Assembly: GCA_021651055.1 (NCBI GenBank)
Contig: JAJHOH010000001.1
Coordinates: forward strand, 3,972,001 to 4,036,000
Origin: Candidatus Manganitrophus morganii
GTDB taxonomy: Bacteria; Nitrospirota; Nitrospiria; SBBL01; Manganitrophaceae
Reading direction: 5' to 3'
DNA length: 64,000 nt
This document shows, piece after piece, positions 36,107 through 45,060 of the stretch. Position 1 is the stretch's first letter, and each line of letters begins with the position of its first letter. A program made the translations under genes and the position numbers. Under the pieces are notes generated by a model. It did not search any database, was not told where the DNA came from, and worked only from the letters and a program-made list of their open reading frames with translations.

Positions 36107-38851
36107 ATGAAAAACAATCAAACAGAAGAGCAGAAAAGAGTGGCGGAAGCCTCCGCCCGGCGGCAGCCGTGGAGAAAATGGGGACCCTACCTGAGCGAGC
36201 GGCAGTGGGGGACGGTGCGGGAAGATTACAGCGAATCGGGCGACGCCTGGAGTGATTTCTCCCACGAGCAGGCCCGCTCCCGCGCCTACCAATGGGGCGA
36301 GGATGGGATTGCCGGAATCTCCGACGACAAACAACAGCTCTGCTTCGCCCTCGCCTTTTGGAACGGACGGGACGCGATCCTCAAAGAGAGGCTCTTCGGT
36401 TTGACCAATGCCGAGGGGAACCACGGCGAGGATGTGAAGGAATATTATTTCTATCTTGATAACACCCCGACTCATTCTTATATGAAATATCTCTATAAGT
36501 ACCCGCAGGCGGCCTTTCCTTACGCTGATCTCGTTCATACGAACCGGGGGAGAAACCGCGGCGACTTCGAATACGAGCTGCTCGATACGGGGATTTTCAA
36601 GGATGACCGCTACTTCGATATTTTCGTCGAGTATGCCAAGGCTTCGCCCGACGAGATCCTGATCAAAATCACCGCCCACAACCGCGGTCCCGAGCCGGCA
36701 TCGCTCCATCTGCTGCCGACCCTCTGGTTCCGCAACACCTGGGCGTGGGGGGAGAGCGTCCCGAAACCGCAACTTCAGCAGGTCAAACCCGGCGAGGGAT
36801 GGGGGGTAAGCACGATCGAGGCGTTCCATCCCGATCTCGGCCTGCGCTACCTTTATTGCGCCGGATCACCTCCGCTTCTCTTTACCGAAAACGAAACGAA
36901 CAAACAGCGGCTCTTCGGCAAGCAAAACACTTCTTCTCATGTCAAAGACGGAATCAATGATCACGTCGTGAACGGGCAAGGAGACGCGGTCAACCCGACG
37001 AAGAAGGGGACGAAGGCCTCGGCCCATTATCAGATGGAGATCGGTCCCGGCCAAGAGGCGTCGGTTCAGCTCCGCCTGATGAACGTCGCCCCGGCCGATG
37101 TCAGCAACCACCTCTTCGGGATTCCCTTCGAAGAGATCGTGGAGACCCGGCGGCGGGAGGCGGATGAATTTTACCGCGCCATCACCCCCGCGTCGGTTCA
37201 AGAGGAGGAGGCGCGGGTGATGCGCCAAGCACTCTCCGGGATGCTCTGGACGAAACAGTATTATAAATATGATCTGAGTCAATGGCTCGATCAGCATGAC
37301 GCCGGGCCGAGGCATGCGATGCGGCGACCGATTCGGAACCAGGATTGGTTCCACATGATCAACGACGATGTGATCTCCATGCCCGACAAATGGGAATATC
37401 CCTGGTATGCCGCCTGGGACCTCGCCTTCCACGCCGTGGCGCTCTCCGCCGTCGATGTCGATTTTGCCCAGGAGCAGCTCGATCTGATGCTGCGCGAATA
37501 TTATCTCCATCCGAGCGGCCAGATCCCGGCCTACGAGTGGAACTTCAGCGACGTGAACCCGCCGGTCCATGCCTGGGCGAGTCTCTTCGTCTATCAAACC
37601 CAAAAGAGGTTGCGCGGGAAGGGGGATATCGCCTTTCTGAAACGGACCTTCAACAAGCTGATCGCCAACTTCACCTGGTGGGTGAACCGGAAAGACCGAG
37701 AGGGGCGGAATCTCTTCGAAGGAGGGTTCCTCGGCCTCGACAACATCGGCGTCTTCGACCGGAGCGCGTCCCTCCCCACCGGCGGACATCTGGAACAGGC
37801 CGACGGCACCGCTTGGATGGCGATGTACTGCCAGAACATGCTGGAGATGGCGGCGGAACTCGCCGCCGAGGACCCGGTCTACGACGATCTTGCTCCCAAG
37901 TATGTCGATCACTTCATGTTGATCGCGTCGGCGATGAACCGGATGGGGGGCGGGGCGACGGGACTTTGGGATGAAGAAGACGGTTTCTATTATGATGTCC
38001 TCCGGCTGCCGGACGGCCGCGCCGTGCCGCTCCGTGTCCGATCGATGGTCGGCCTTCTTCCGCTCTGCGCCACCACCGTGGTGGAGCCGTATCAACGCGA
38101 ACATCTCCCCCATCTTTTAGAGCATGCGTATCGTCGCATGAACCAGATGCGTCAGACCTCGGCGATCCATCCGACCGGACCGGGGCACCTCGGCGTCGGC
38201 GACCGGGGGATTCTGGCGCTGGTGAATCCGCACCGGCTGGTCCACATTTTGTCCCGCATGCTCGACGAGAATGAATTTTTAAGTCCGTACGGCTTGCGCT
38301 CCCTTTCCCGTTTCCATGAAGCGCATCCCTACACTTTTTATGTCGACGGTCGGGCCTACCGGGTCGATTATCGACCGGCCGAATCGGATTCCGGGATGTT
38401 CGGCGGAAACTCCAATTGGCGCGGCCCGGTCTGGTTTCCGGTCAACGCCCTGATCATCCGGGCCTTGCTCCAGTTTTATCTCTATTACGGAGACGACTTC
38501 AAAGTGGAGTGCCCGACCGGCTCGGGTATACGGATGAACCTTTTCGAAGTCGCCCGGGAGATCACGGCCCGCCTCACCCGCCTTTTCTTGCCCGATGCGC
38601 GGGGCCGCCGGCCGGTCTACGGGGCGACGGAGAAGTTTCAGACCGACCCGCATTGGCGGAACAATCTTTTGTTTTATGAATATTTCCACGGCGACAACGG
38701 CGCCGGTCTCGGCGCCAGCCACCAGACCGGCTGGACGGGACTGGTGGCCCCATTGATTCAAATATTCCACTCGATCGATGCGAAGAGTTATCTCGAAGCG
38801 GGAAAAAAGATCGGGGTCACCGGAGTCACGGCGCGCCGGGCGGCCGCTTAA
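36107..38851 (+). CDS. GH63-like glucosidase / mannosylglycerate hydrolase-type enzyme
   Basis: This 914-residue enzyme has an N-terminal beta-sandwich (about 20-370) and an (alpha/alpha)6 barrel (about 390-880) with YPWYAAWDLAFHAVALSAVD, QIPAYEWNFSDVNPPVHAWA, GGHLEQADGTAWMAMY and MFGGNSNWRGPVWFPVNAL, all characteristic of the GH63/MGH1-like group. Members remove glucose or act on compatible-solute glycosides such as glucosylglycerate. GAGGAG lies about 10 bases before ATG 36107; an ATG at 36089 overlapping the GH13 stop is an alternative. Cytosolic. Confidence 0.85.
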   Translation: MKNNQTEEQKRVAEASARRQPWRKWGPYLSERQWGTVREDYSESGDAWSDFSHEQARSRAYQWGEDGIAGISDDKQQLCFALAFWNGRDAILKERLFGLTNAEGNHGEDVKEYYFYLDNTPTHSYMKYLYKYPQAAFPYADLVHTNRGRNRGDFEYELLDTGIFKDDRYFDIFVEYAKASPDEILIKITAHNRGPEPASLHLLPTLWFRNTWAWGESVPKPQLQQVKPGEGWGVSTIEAFHPDLGLRYLYCAGSPPLLFTENETNKQRLFGKQNTSSHVKDGINDHVVNGQGDAVNPTKKGTKASAHYQMEIGPGQEASVQLRLMNVAPADVSNHLFGIPFEEIVETRRREADEFYRAITPASVQEEEARVMRQALSGMLWTKQYYKYDLSQWLDQHDAGPRHAMRRPIRNQDWFHMINDDVISMPDKWEYPWYAAWDLAFHAVALSAVDVDFAQEQLDLMLREYYLHPSGQIPAYEWNFSDVNPPVHAWASLFVYQTQKRLRGKGDIAFLKRTFNKLIANFTWWVNRKDREGRNLFEGGFLGLDNIGVFDRSASLPTGGHLEQADGTAWMAMYCQNMLEMAAELAAEDPVYDDLAPKYVDHFMLIASAMNRMGGGATGLWDEEDGFYYDVLRLPDGRAVPLRVRSMVGLLPLCATTVVEPYQREHLPHLLEHAYRRMNQMRQTSAIHPTGPGHLGVGDRGILALVNPHRLVHILSRMLDENEFLSPYGLRSLSRFHEAHPYTFYVDGRAYRVDYRPAESDSGMFGGNSNWRGPVWFPVNALIIRALLQFYLYYGDDFKVECPTGSGIRMNLFEVAREITARLTRLFLPDARGRRPVYGATEKFQTDPHWRNNLLFYEYFHGDNGAGLGASHQTGWTGLVAPLIQIFHSIDAKSYLEAGKKIGVTGVTARRAAA

Positions 38852-38863
38852 CAGGAGCGTGAA

Positions 38864-39679
38864 ATGAAATACGGCGTGATTCTCGCTTTGGTCTGTCTGA
38901 TCATGGTCATCGCGGCCCCTTCCGGAGGGGCCGCGGATGAAAGCGACAACGGACTCGACCCGACCAACCCGCTCACCCGGCTCAGCCTGAAATATCAGTA
39001 TCAGAATCTCCCCCCCTCGGAGGAGGACACTTTACACAACGGGACGTTCAGGGGGGATCTGCTTTTCAAGGAAAGTGCAACGTGGGGTTGGTCGACGCGG
39101 CTCGAACTTCCCTTGATCGTCACCGATCAGGCGAGTCGCGACAATCCGAACGGCGGCGCCGAATTCGGATTCGGCGACGTTCTGACCCAAGTGATCATCA
39201 TCAACAGACCGAGCGACGCGTTCGCCTGGATGGCCGGGAGCCAGTTTATCTTCCCGACGGCGAGTCAGGATCAGATGGGAGGGGGGAAGTATCGGATCGT
39301 GCCGAGCGCCGCGGCGCGATGGAGGCTCCCCGGTCTGCGGAAAGGGAGCTGGTTCGCCCCGCTGGTCCGTTACGATGCCGATGTGGCCGGGGCGGACGAT
39401 CGCAACCGGATCCGAGAGCTCCAGTTGGCCCCGATTCTCAATCTCACATTGGAAGAAGGATGGTTCCTGAACCTCTATCCGAGCAGCGACATCAAATATA
39501 ACTTCGCGGATGAAAGGCCGGGCGACACAGGGAAATGGTTTGTCCCGTTCGATTTCCTAGTCGGAAGAAACTGGAGCGAATCGACCTTCGGGACCCTGGA
39601 GGTTGCTTTCCCCCTCGTGCAGCAATATCAGGTTTATGATTTGAAAATCGAAGCGAACATTTATTTTCTATTCGGCTAG
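38864..39679 (+). CDS. Outer-membrane beta-barrel channel, unknown substrate
   Basis: The 271-residue protein has a signal peptide (1-24, ending GGAADE), then alternating strands: LTRLSLKYQYQNLPP, WGWSTRLELPLIVTDQ, GAEFGFGDVLTQVIII, FAWMAGSQFIFPTASQDQMG and an ending IEANIYFLFG. The pattern is close to the MetA/phenol-degradation transporter type seen also at 9885. It begins 12 bases after the GH63-like gene, so a role in glycoside uptake or export is plausible. Confidence 0.7.
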   Translation: MKYGVILALVCLIMVIAAPSGGAADESDNGLDPTNPLTRLSLKYQYQNLPPSEEDTLHNGTFRGDLLFKESATWGWSTRLELPLIVTDQASRDNPNGGAEFGFGDVLTQVIIINRPSDAFAWMAGSQFIFPTASQDQMGGGKYRIVPSAAARWRLPGLRKGSWFAPLVRYDADVAGADDRNRIRELQLAPILNLTLEEGWFLNLYPSSDIKYNFADERPGDTGKWFVPFDFLVGRNWSESTFGTLEVAFPLVQQYQVYDLKIEANIYFLFG

Positions 39680-39743
39680 CGCGGAGAGATCTTCCCGATG
39701 AAGCGATCGCGTGGACAATGCGGATAGAGAGAAGGAGGATCAA

Positions 39744-41183
39744 ATGGAAAAGGAAAATGTGAGCCAACCGGGGAAAAAAACGAAGATGACGGCCTATGTC
39801 CTGGTCGCCGCCGCCATCGCCGCGATCGGCGGGATTCTCTTCGGTTTCGATACGGGGGTCATCTCGGGCGCGATCCTCTTTATCGTGAAGCAGTGGAACC
39901 TCACGCACAAGCAGGCGGAGCTCGCGACCAGCTCGGTCCTCATCGGCGCGGTACTGGGGGCGCTCGCGGGAGGGCTCTTGGGGGATCGGCTGGGGCGCCG
40001 TCTCTCGATCATCTATGCCACCGTTCTCTTTCTGGCGGGGACCCTGATCGTTTCAATCGCCGACGGCATGACCTCCTTTCTGATCGGCCGGGTGTTGATC
40101 GGCGCGGCGATCGGGGTCGCCTCGTTCATGGTGCCGCTTTACATTTCCGAATTGGCCCCGGCGCACATTCGGGGAAGCATGGTCTCGCTGAATCAGTTTG
40201 CGGTGACGGTCGGCATTCTCGTCTCATACGGCGTTAATTATTATTATGCTTCCACCCAAAACTGGCGCGCGATGTTCGCGGTCGGCGCGGTTCCCGGCCT
40301 CATTCTCCTCTTTGGGATGTATGCCCTTCCCGACAGTCCCCGATGGCTTTTCTCCGTCGGGCTCCGGGAGGCGGCGGAAAAGGTATTGCGGAAGATCCGG
40401 GGAACGCCGGAGGTGACGGAGGAACTCGCCGAGATCGATGAGGCGATCCGTTCGGAGAGCGGCGGGAAGGTCTCGGATCTGCTTGCCCCGCCGGTCCGTT
40501 TGGCGTTGATCATCGGTGTGGGGCTGGCGATTCTCCAGCAGGTGACCGGGGTCAACACCGTCATCTACTATGCTCCGGCGATCTTCAAAGGGGCCGGCTT
40601 ACAGTCGGATACCGCCGCGATCGCCGCGACGAGCGGCATCGGCGTGGTGAATGTCCTCTTCACGGGGGTTTCCCTCTGGCTGATCGACCGTGTCGGCCGC
40701 CGGCCGCTCTTGTTGTGGAGTGTGGCCGGGATGACCGTGGCGCTGATGGTGCTCGGGCTGGGATTTGCACTGCGGGGCGACGAGGCCGAGGCGGGAGGAG
40801 GGGGATTGGGCCTGATCACTGCGGTCACCCTGATGGTCTACATCGCCTTTTTCGCCATCGGCCTGGGGCCGATTTTCTGGCTCCTGATCGCCGAGATTTA
40901 TCCCCTCAAGTTGCGCGCGCCGGGAATGAGCGTCGCCACGGTGGCGAATTGGGGGGCGAACTTCGTGGTGGCCTACACCTTTCTGACATTGGCCAGCCTT
41001 CTGGGCAAAGCGGGGATCTTCTGGTTCTATGGGCTCATGGGGGTGATCACCTGGCTTTTCGTCGACCGGCTGGTGCCGGAGACCAAAGGGAAGACGCTGG
41101 AGGAGATTGAAGAATATTTCATCACCCGCGCGGGGCCGTCCCGTAAGGGACGGGAACAAAGCGGGCTTCGGAGGGCGTCATGA
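39744..41183 (+). CDS. MFS sugar:proton symporter
   Basis: The 479-residue protein has twelve transmembrane helices and sugar-porter signatures: GGILFGFDTGVISGA, GDRLGRRLS, PLYISELAPAHIRG, PDSPRWLFSVG, QQVTGVNTVIYYAP and the closing VPETKGKTLEEIEEYF. Close relatives carry xylose, galactose, arabinose or glucose (XylE/GalP type). The ATG at 39744 follows AAGGAGG. The stop overlaps the next start (ATGA at 41180). It supplies monosaccharides or exports products near the glycosidases. Confidence 0.92.
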   Translation: MEKENVSQPGKKTKMTAYVLVAAAIAAIGGILFGFDTGVISGAILFIVKQWNLTHKQAELATSSVLIGAVLGALAGGLLGDRLGRRLSIIYATVLFLAGTLIVSIADGMTSFLIGRVLIGAAIGVASFMVPLYISELAPAHIRGSMVSLNQFAVTVGILVSYGVNYYYASTQNWRAMFAVGAVPGLILLFGMYALPDSPRWLFSVGLREAAEKVLRKIRGTPEVTEELAEIDEAIRSESGGKVSDLLAPPVRLALIIGVGLAILQQVTGVNTVIYYAPAIFKGAGLQSDTAAIAATSGIGVVNVLFTGVSLWLIDRVGRRPLLLWSVAGMTVALMVLGLGFALRGDEAEAGGGGLGLITAVTLMVYIAFFAIGLGPIFWLLIAEIYPLKLRAPGMSVATVANWGANFVVAYTFLTLASLLGKAGIFWFYGLMGVITWLFVDRLVPETKGKTLEEIEEYFITRAGPSRKGREQSGLRRAS

Positions 41184-41662
41184 ACAAGAAAAACGGATCT
41201 GAAATGAAGAAAAAGGAAGGGGGAAGCGGCCGCCGGCGGCGGGACGCTCCCCCCATTGTGCAACCTCTCGTACGATTTGGCCTCGCCGTCTCGGTCTTTG
41301 CCGTCGTTCTGATGTCGTCGGTTCGAATCTTCGCGGCGGAGGCCGAAGGGCACGCTTTTGAAGACACCCTGGCCGACATTCTCACCTGGGTGGTGCTGAT
41401 CGTGGCGCCGATTGTGCTGATCGGGCTTTTTCTGATACTCCACATTCTTCCGGAGAAAATCGCCGAGCGGCGCAGACATCCCCAGCTTCAGGCAATCAAG
41501 ACCCTCTGCTTCCTGTCGCTTGTCTTCGGAGGGTTGCTCTGGCCGCTCGCCTGGCTCTGGGCCTTTACCAAGCCGGTGATGTACAAAATGGCCTATGGGA
41601 CCGATGTGGCTGAACCGGAAGAGGGATCGGAAGCCGGCGAGGCCGAACGGAAGGCCGCTTGA
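41180..41662 (+). CDS. DUF3302 inner-membrane protein (YiaW-like)
   Basis: The 160-residue protein has a hydrophobic N-terminal segment ending RIFAAEAEG, then two helices, LTWVVLIVAPIVLIGLFLI and LCFLSLVFGGLLWPLAWLWAF, flanking a conserved HILPEKIAERRRHPQLQAI segment. This matches the DUF3302/YiaW pattern. It always tends to pair with an HlyD-like YiaV protein, found here next. It overlaps the sugar porter gene by four bases. Confidence 0.8.
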   Translation: MNKKNGSEMKKKEGGSGRRRRDAPPIVQPLVRFGLAVSVFAVVLMSSVRIFAAEAEGHAFEDTLADILTWVVLIVAPIVLIGLFLILHILPEKIAERRRHPQLQAIKTLCFLSLVFGGLLWPLAWLWAFTKPVMYKMAYGTDVAEPEEGSEAGEAERKAA

Positions 41663-41678
41663 AAAGATGAGGTAACAT

Positions 41679-42629
41679 ATGGAAATTTTGCTGCTGCTGA
41701 TCTATGCCTTTTTTGTCTGGCTTATTTTCTTCAAGCTCAAATGGCTGCCGTGGAACTTCGTCTCCCAGGCGATCGTCATCACCCTCCCTTTCATCCTTCT
41801 GGGGGTGACGATCTTGCTTCTGAACGTCGTGGCCCCTTCGTCGCACGATGTGCGGGTGATCAACTATGTCGTGCAGATCCTTCCGCAGGTGCGGGGGCGG
41901 GTGATCGACGTGCCGGTCGAGCCGAACAAGTCGGTCAAAAAGGGAGACGTGCTCTTCCGGGTCGATCCGACCCCTTTTGAGCTTGAGGTCAAGCGGATCG
42001 AAGCCCAGCTCAGGCTTGCCGAGACCCGTCTCAAACAATCCGCCGCGCTGGTGAAGACCGGGGCCGGGAGCCAGCTCGATGTCGATCGCGACCGGAGCGA
42101 TGTCCGGCAGCTGCGCGCGCAGCTTGATCTGGCCCGTTGGAATCTCTCCGAAACAACCGTCCTCTCCCCCGGGAGCGGCAAGGTGATCAACCTGCAGCTT
42201 CGGGAAGGTTCGTTTGTGGTGCCGTTCCCGGTCACGGCGGCGATGAGTTTTGTCGAAGATGAACAGTGGGTCATCGCCCTCTTTTCACAGAACGAGCTGC
42301 GCAAGGTCAAGCCGGGCGACGAAGCCGAGATCATCCTGAAAACCTATCCGGGACGGGTGATCAAGGGCCGGGTCGACGCCATCGTTTGGGCGACGGGGCA
42401 GGGCCAATTGCCGATCGGCGGCACCCTGCCGCAGGTGGGAGAAGCGCCGGCGCAGCGATTTGCCGTGAAGTTGATGCTCGACGGCAAAGACAGGGATCTG
42501 TTCCTTGCGCCCGGCGCGCGCGGCGCCGCCGCGATCTACACCGAGCAGCTGGCGCCGATTCATCTGCTCCGTAAAGTATTGCTCCGGGTGAGCGCCAAAC
42601 TCGATTGGTTCATCGTGAAGCTTCATTAA
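41679..42629 (+). CDS. HlyD-family membrane fusion protein (YiaV-like)
   Basis: The 316-residue protein has two N-terminal transmembrane helices (about 3-20 and 29-50), a lipoyl half-motif pair (PQVRGRVIDVPVEPNKSVKKGD and LSPGSGKVINLQLREGSFV) around a coiled-coil hairpin (about 95-145) and a beta-barrel (about 190-280). This is the layout of YiaV/EmrA-like periplasmic adaptors. Together with the YiaW-like protein and the outer-membrane factor downstream it could form an export path, but no dedicated pump gene is present. Confidence 0.87.
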   Translation: MEILLLLIYAFFVWLIFFKLKWLPWNFVSQAIVITLPFILLGVTILLLNVVAPSSHDVRVINYVVQILPQVRGRVIDVPVEPNKSVKKGDVLFRVDPTPFELEVKRIEAQLRLAETRLKQSAALVKTGAGSQLDVDRDRSDVRQLRAQLDLARWNLSETTVLSPGSGKVINLQLREGSFVVPFPVTAAMSFVEDEQWVIALFSQNELRKVKPGDEAEIILKTYPGRVIKGRVDAIVWATGQGQLPIGGTLPQVGEAPAQRFAVKLMLDGKDRDLFLAPGARGAAAIYTEQLAPIHLLRKVLLRVSAKLDWFIVKLH

Positions 42630-42650
42630 AGGAAGAGAAAAGGAAGAGAA

Positions 42651-44099
42651 ATGGATGCCATGAAGAGATTTCGCCGCGCGGGATGGACGGCGCTCGTCGC
42701 AACAGCGCTCCTGATCGCGCTGATTCCCGGTTGCAGCCTGAAGCGTCCGCCTGGACAGGAAGAACTCAAAAGGAAAGGGCTCCCTCATGCAGCCATCCCC
42801 GTGCACTGGACAGCCGGAAGCGGGACCGAAGGGGCCGTTCCGGCCGATTGGGTCGCGACATTCGGTGACGATCTGCTGAATCGTCTGGTCGAGGAGGCGC
42901 TGACCTACAACGCCGATCTACGGATCGGGGCGGCACGCGTGGAACAGGCGGCGGGGTTTGTGAAAGCCGCAGGGGGCCAGCTCTATCCGGCGGTCTCGGT
43001 GATCGGCAAAGGGAGTCGCGGATTGGGCGAGGGGATCGGGATCAATTTCATCTCAGCGTTCGCTTCATGGGAGATCGACGTCTGGGGACGGGTGCGCGCC
43101 GGACGGGCCGCGGCGGAGGAACAGTTCGCCTCGGAAGAGGCCGATTATACCTCTGCGCGCCAGTCGATCGCCGCCTTGGTCGCGCGAAGCTGGTTCCTCG
43201 CGGTGGAAGGGGTATTGCAGGAGCGCACCGCCCGGGAGATGCTCGAATCGAGCGAGCGTCTCCTGTCGCTGACGAAGGAGAAGCGGGAGGTGGGAGCGGC
43301 CGGAGACCAGGACGTGGTGCTCGCCCGGGCCGAAACGGGGAGCCTCCGCGACAGCTTGCTGAAGCTGGAGCAGGCGAATGCCCAGTCCCGGCGGGCCTTG
43401 GAGGTCTTGGTCGGACGATATCCCTCCGGGGAAATCGAGCTGGCCGAAGCGCTGGCCCGGATCACGGCGCCGGTCCCAGCGGGGCTCCCTTCGGAGCTGC
43501 TCGAACGCCGGCCCGACCTCTTCGCGGCGGAGCGCCGGGTCTCCTCGGCTTTTTTTCAGGTGCAACAGGCGAAGGCGGCGAGGCTTCCCCAGTTCAGCCT
43601 GACCGCCTCCTTCGGGCTGATCAGCAGCGACGTCTTCAGCAAGCGGTCCGACTTCAGCAACCCGACGGGGGGGATTGGGGGGAGCCTCCTCGCCCCGATC
43701 TTCCGGGGAGGGGAGCTTCGGGCGCAGGTTCAGATCCGAAACGCAGAGCAAAAAGAAGCGGTGATGCAATATGCCGCGATGGTCCTCCGGGCCTTTGAGG
43801 AGGTGGAGAATGCGCTGAACGCCGAGCAGGTGCTGCGCCGGCGCGAGGAGGTGTTGGCGCAGGTGGTGAAAGACTACGAACGGGTCGTGGAGATCGCCGA
43901 GACCCAATACGACGTCGGCAGAACCGACCTTCTTTCGGTTCTTCAGCAGCGGCTTCGGCTCTTCTCGGCGCGGAGCACGATTCTCAGCGTGCAGGGGGAG
44001 CGCTTGGTGCAGCGTGTGAACCTCTATCTCGCCCTCGGCGGGGGGTGGACGAGGGAGGAGACGCAGCGTGCTTCCTCAAGAGAGGTCGGCGCGCCTTAA
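42651..44099 (+). CDS. NodT-type outer-membrane efflux lipoprotein (TolC-like)
   Basis: The 482-residue protein has a lipoprotein signal ([10 protein letters not shown], lipobox IPGC), two outer-membrane efflux repeats (about 55-255 and 265-465), and the typical segments [53 protein letters not shown] and [14 protein letters not shown]. Such trimers form the outer-membrane tunnel of tripartite exporters. It begins 21 bases after the adaptor gene; ATG 42651 or 42660 are both possible. Confidence 0.93.
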   Translation: MDAMKRFRRAGWTALVATALLIALIPGCSLKRPPGQEELKRKGLPHAAIPVHWTAGSGTEGAVPADWVATFGDDLLNRLVEEALTYNADLRIGAARVEQAAGFVKAAGGQLYPAVSVIGKGSRGLGEGIGINFISAFASWEIDVWGRVRAGRAAAEEQFASEEADYTSARQSIAALVARSWFLAVEGVLQERTAREMLESSERLLSLTKEKREVGAAGDQDVVLARAETGSLRDSLLKLEQANAQSRRALEVLVGRYPSGEIELAEALARITAPVPAGLPSELLERRPDLFAAERRVSSAFFQVQQAKAARLPQFSLTASFGLISSDVFSKRSDFSNPTGGIGGSLLAPIFRGGELRAQVQIRNAEQKEAVMQYAAMVLRAFEEVENALNAEQVLRRREEVLAQVVKDYERVVEIAETQYDVGRTDLLSVLQQRLRLFSARSTILSVQGERLVQRVNLYLALGGGWTREETQRASSREVGAP

Positions 44100-44135
44100 C
44101 CGGACGCGCGCTGCCGAAATGGAAGGAGGGGTCCG

Positions 44136-44912
44136 ATGAAAGTTTTATTCTTCTCCACCCTGATCGTTCTGGCGATTGTCTTTGATGCCCACGCCGGGGA
44201 GGAGGATGTCGTTTTGGAGTTGGAAGGGCGTTATTGGTTTACCGATCTGAAAGCAAGCACAAGGTTCGATAACGAGGTCCGCGGAACCGATATCAACCTG
44301 GAACGAGATCTCGACTTACGCGAAGAGAATTTTCCCGAGGGAAGACTCACCTGGTATACCGGACCGAAGAGCAGTTTGTTCTTCGATGCGACCTGGGCCG
44401 AGTGGGAGGGAGAAGAGACCCTGGAGAGAACCGTTACGATCCGGGACCGGGCGTTCGATATCGGAGCGCGCGTCGCTTCGGCGCTCGATTTCCAACTCTA
44501 CCGGATCGGCTGGGTTTGGCAGTTCATCGACGCCTCCGACGGCTTGATTCGGTTCGGCACGCTGTTCGATATCCGGGCCGTCGTCGCCGATTTTTCGATC
44601 GAGGGGGAGCTGAACAACGTTTCTCAACGCGCGGAGGAGAACCTGACCGTCCCGTTGGCGTCGCTCGGATTTGCGCTCGATATCAATCCGTTTAAAGGGA
44701 CCAATTTGTTCTTCAGAGGCTCCGGGATTCCGAACACCCCCTATGGCTATTTTATCAGCGGGGAGGCCGGCATCAAGCTCATCCCGTTCAAAAATTTCAG
44801 CATTGTCGGGGGATACCGGTACGAGGATTTCAACGCGCATAACACCAATGACACGACGCAGGTGAAGCTCCGGCTGATCGGCCCGTTTGCAGGATTGTCG
44901 CTCCGGTTTTAA
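44136..44912 (+). CDS. Outer-membrane beta-barrel protein, unknown function
   Basis: The 258-residue protein has a signal peptide (1-20, ending FDAHAGEE) and regular strands: VVLELEGRYWFTDLKAS, FPEGRLTWYTGPKSSLFFDATWA, FQLYRIGWVWQFIDASDGLIRFG, FFRGSGIPNTPYGYFISGEAG, ending LSLRF with C-terminal Phe. It resembles the whole-cell OMP families with 10-12 strands, but I do not recognise one. AAGGAGG lies upstream of the start. It stands between the exporter genes and the Mla-type genes. Confidence 0.72.
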   Translation: MKVLFFSTLIVLAIVFDAHAGEEDVVLELEGRYWFTDLKASTRFDNEVRGTDINLERDLDLREENFPEGRLTWYTGPKSSLFFDATWAEWEGEETLERTVTIRDRAFDIGARVASALDFQLYRIGWVWQFIDASDGLIRFGTLFDIRAVVADFSIEGELNNVSQRAEENLTVPLASLGFALDINPFKGTNLFFRGSGIPNTPYGYFISGEAGIKLIPFKNFSIVGGYRYEDFNAHNTNDTTQVKLRLIGPFAGLSLRF

Positions 44913-44940
44913 GGGGTGGGACGCGAAGGAGAAAAGGTCA

Positions 44941-45060
44941 ATGGAGGAGAAGAAAACCGTTTGCGCGGGCGCCGGCGCGCGAAACAGTCATTCGATCCGG
45001 CGTCTCTTCCCCGCAACGGCGACGGGGTTGAGACCCGGCATGAATATGAAGGGCAGATGA
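44941..45060 (+). CDS. 39-residue upstream ORF coupled to mlaE
   Basis: AAGGAG at 44926-44931 lies nine bases before this ATG, a far better ribosome-binding site than any near the mlaE start. The frame encodes MEEKKTVCAGAGARNSHSIR and onward, and stops with a TGA that overlaps the mlaE ATG (45057-45060). It may be a coupling leader, or the original 5' end of mlaE shifted by a frameshift. No homology is visible. Confidence 0.45.
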   Translation: MEEKKTVCAGAGARNSHSIRRLFPATATGLRPGMNMKGR

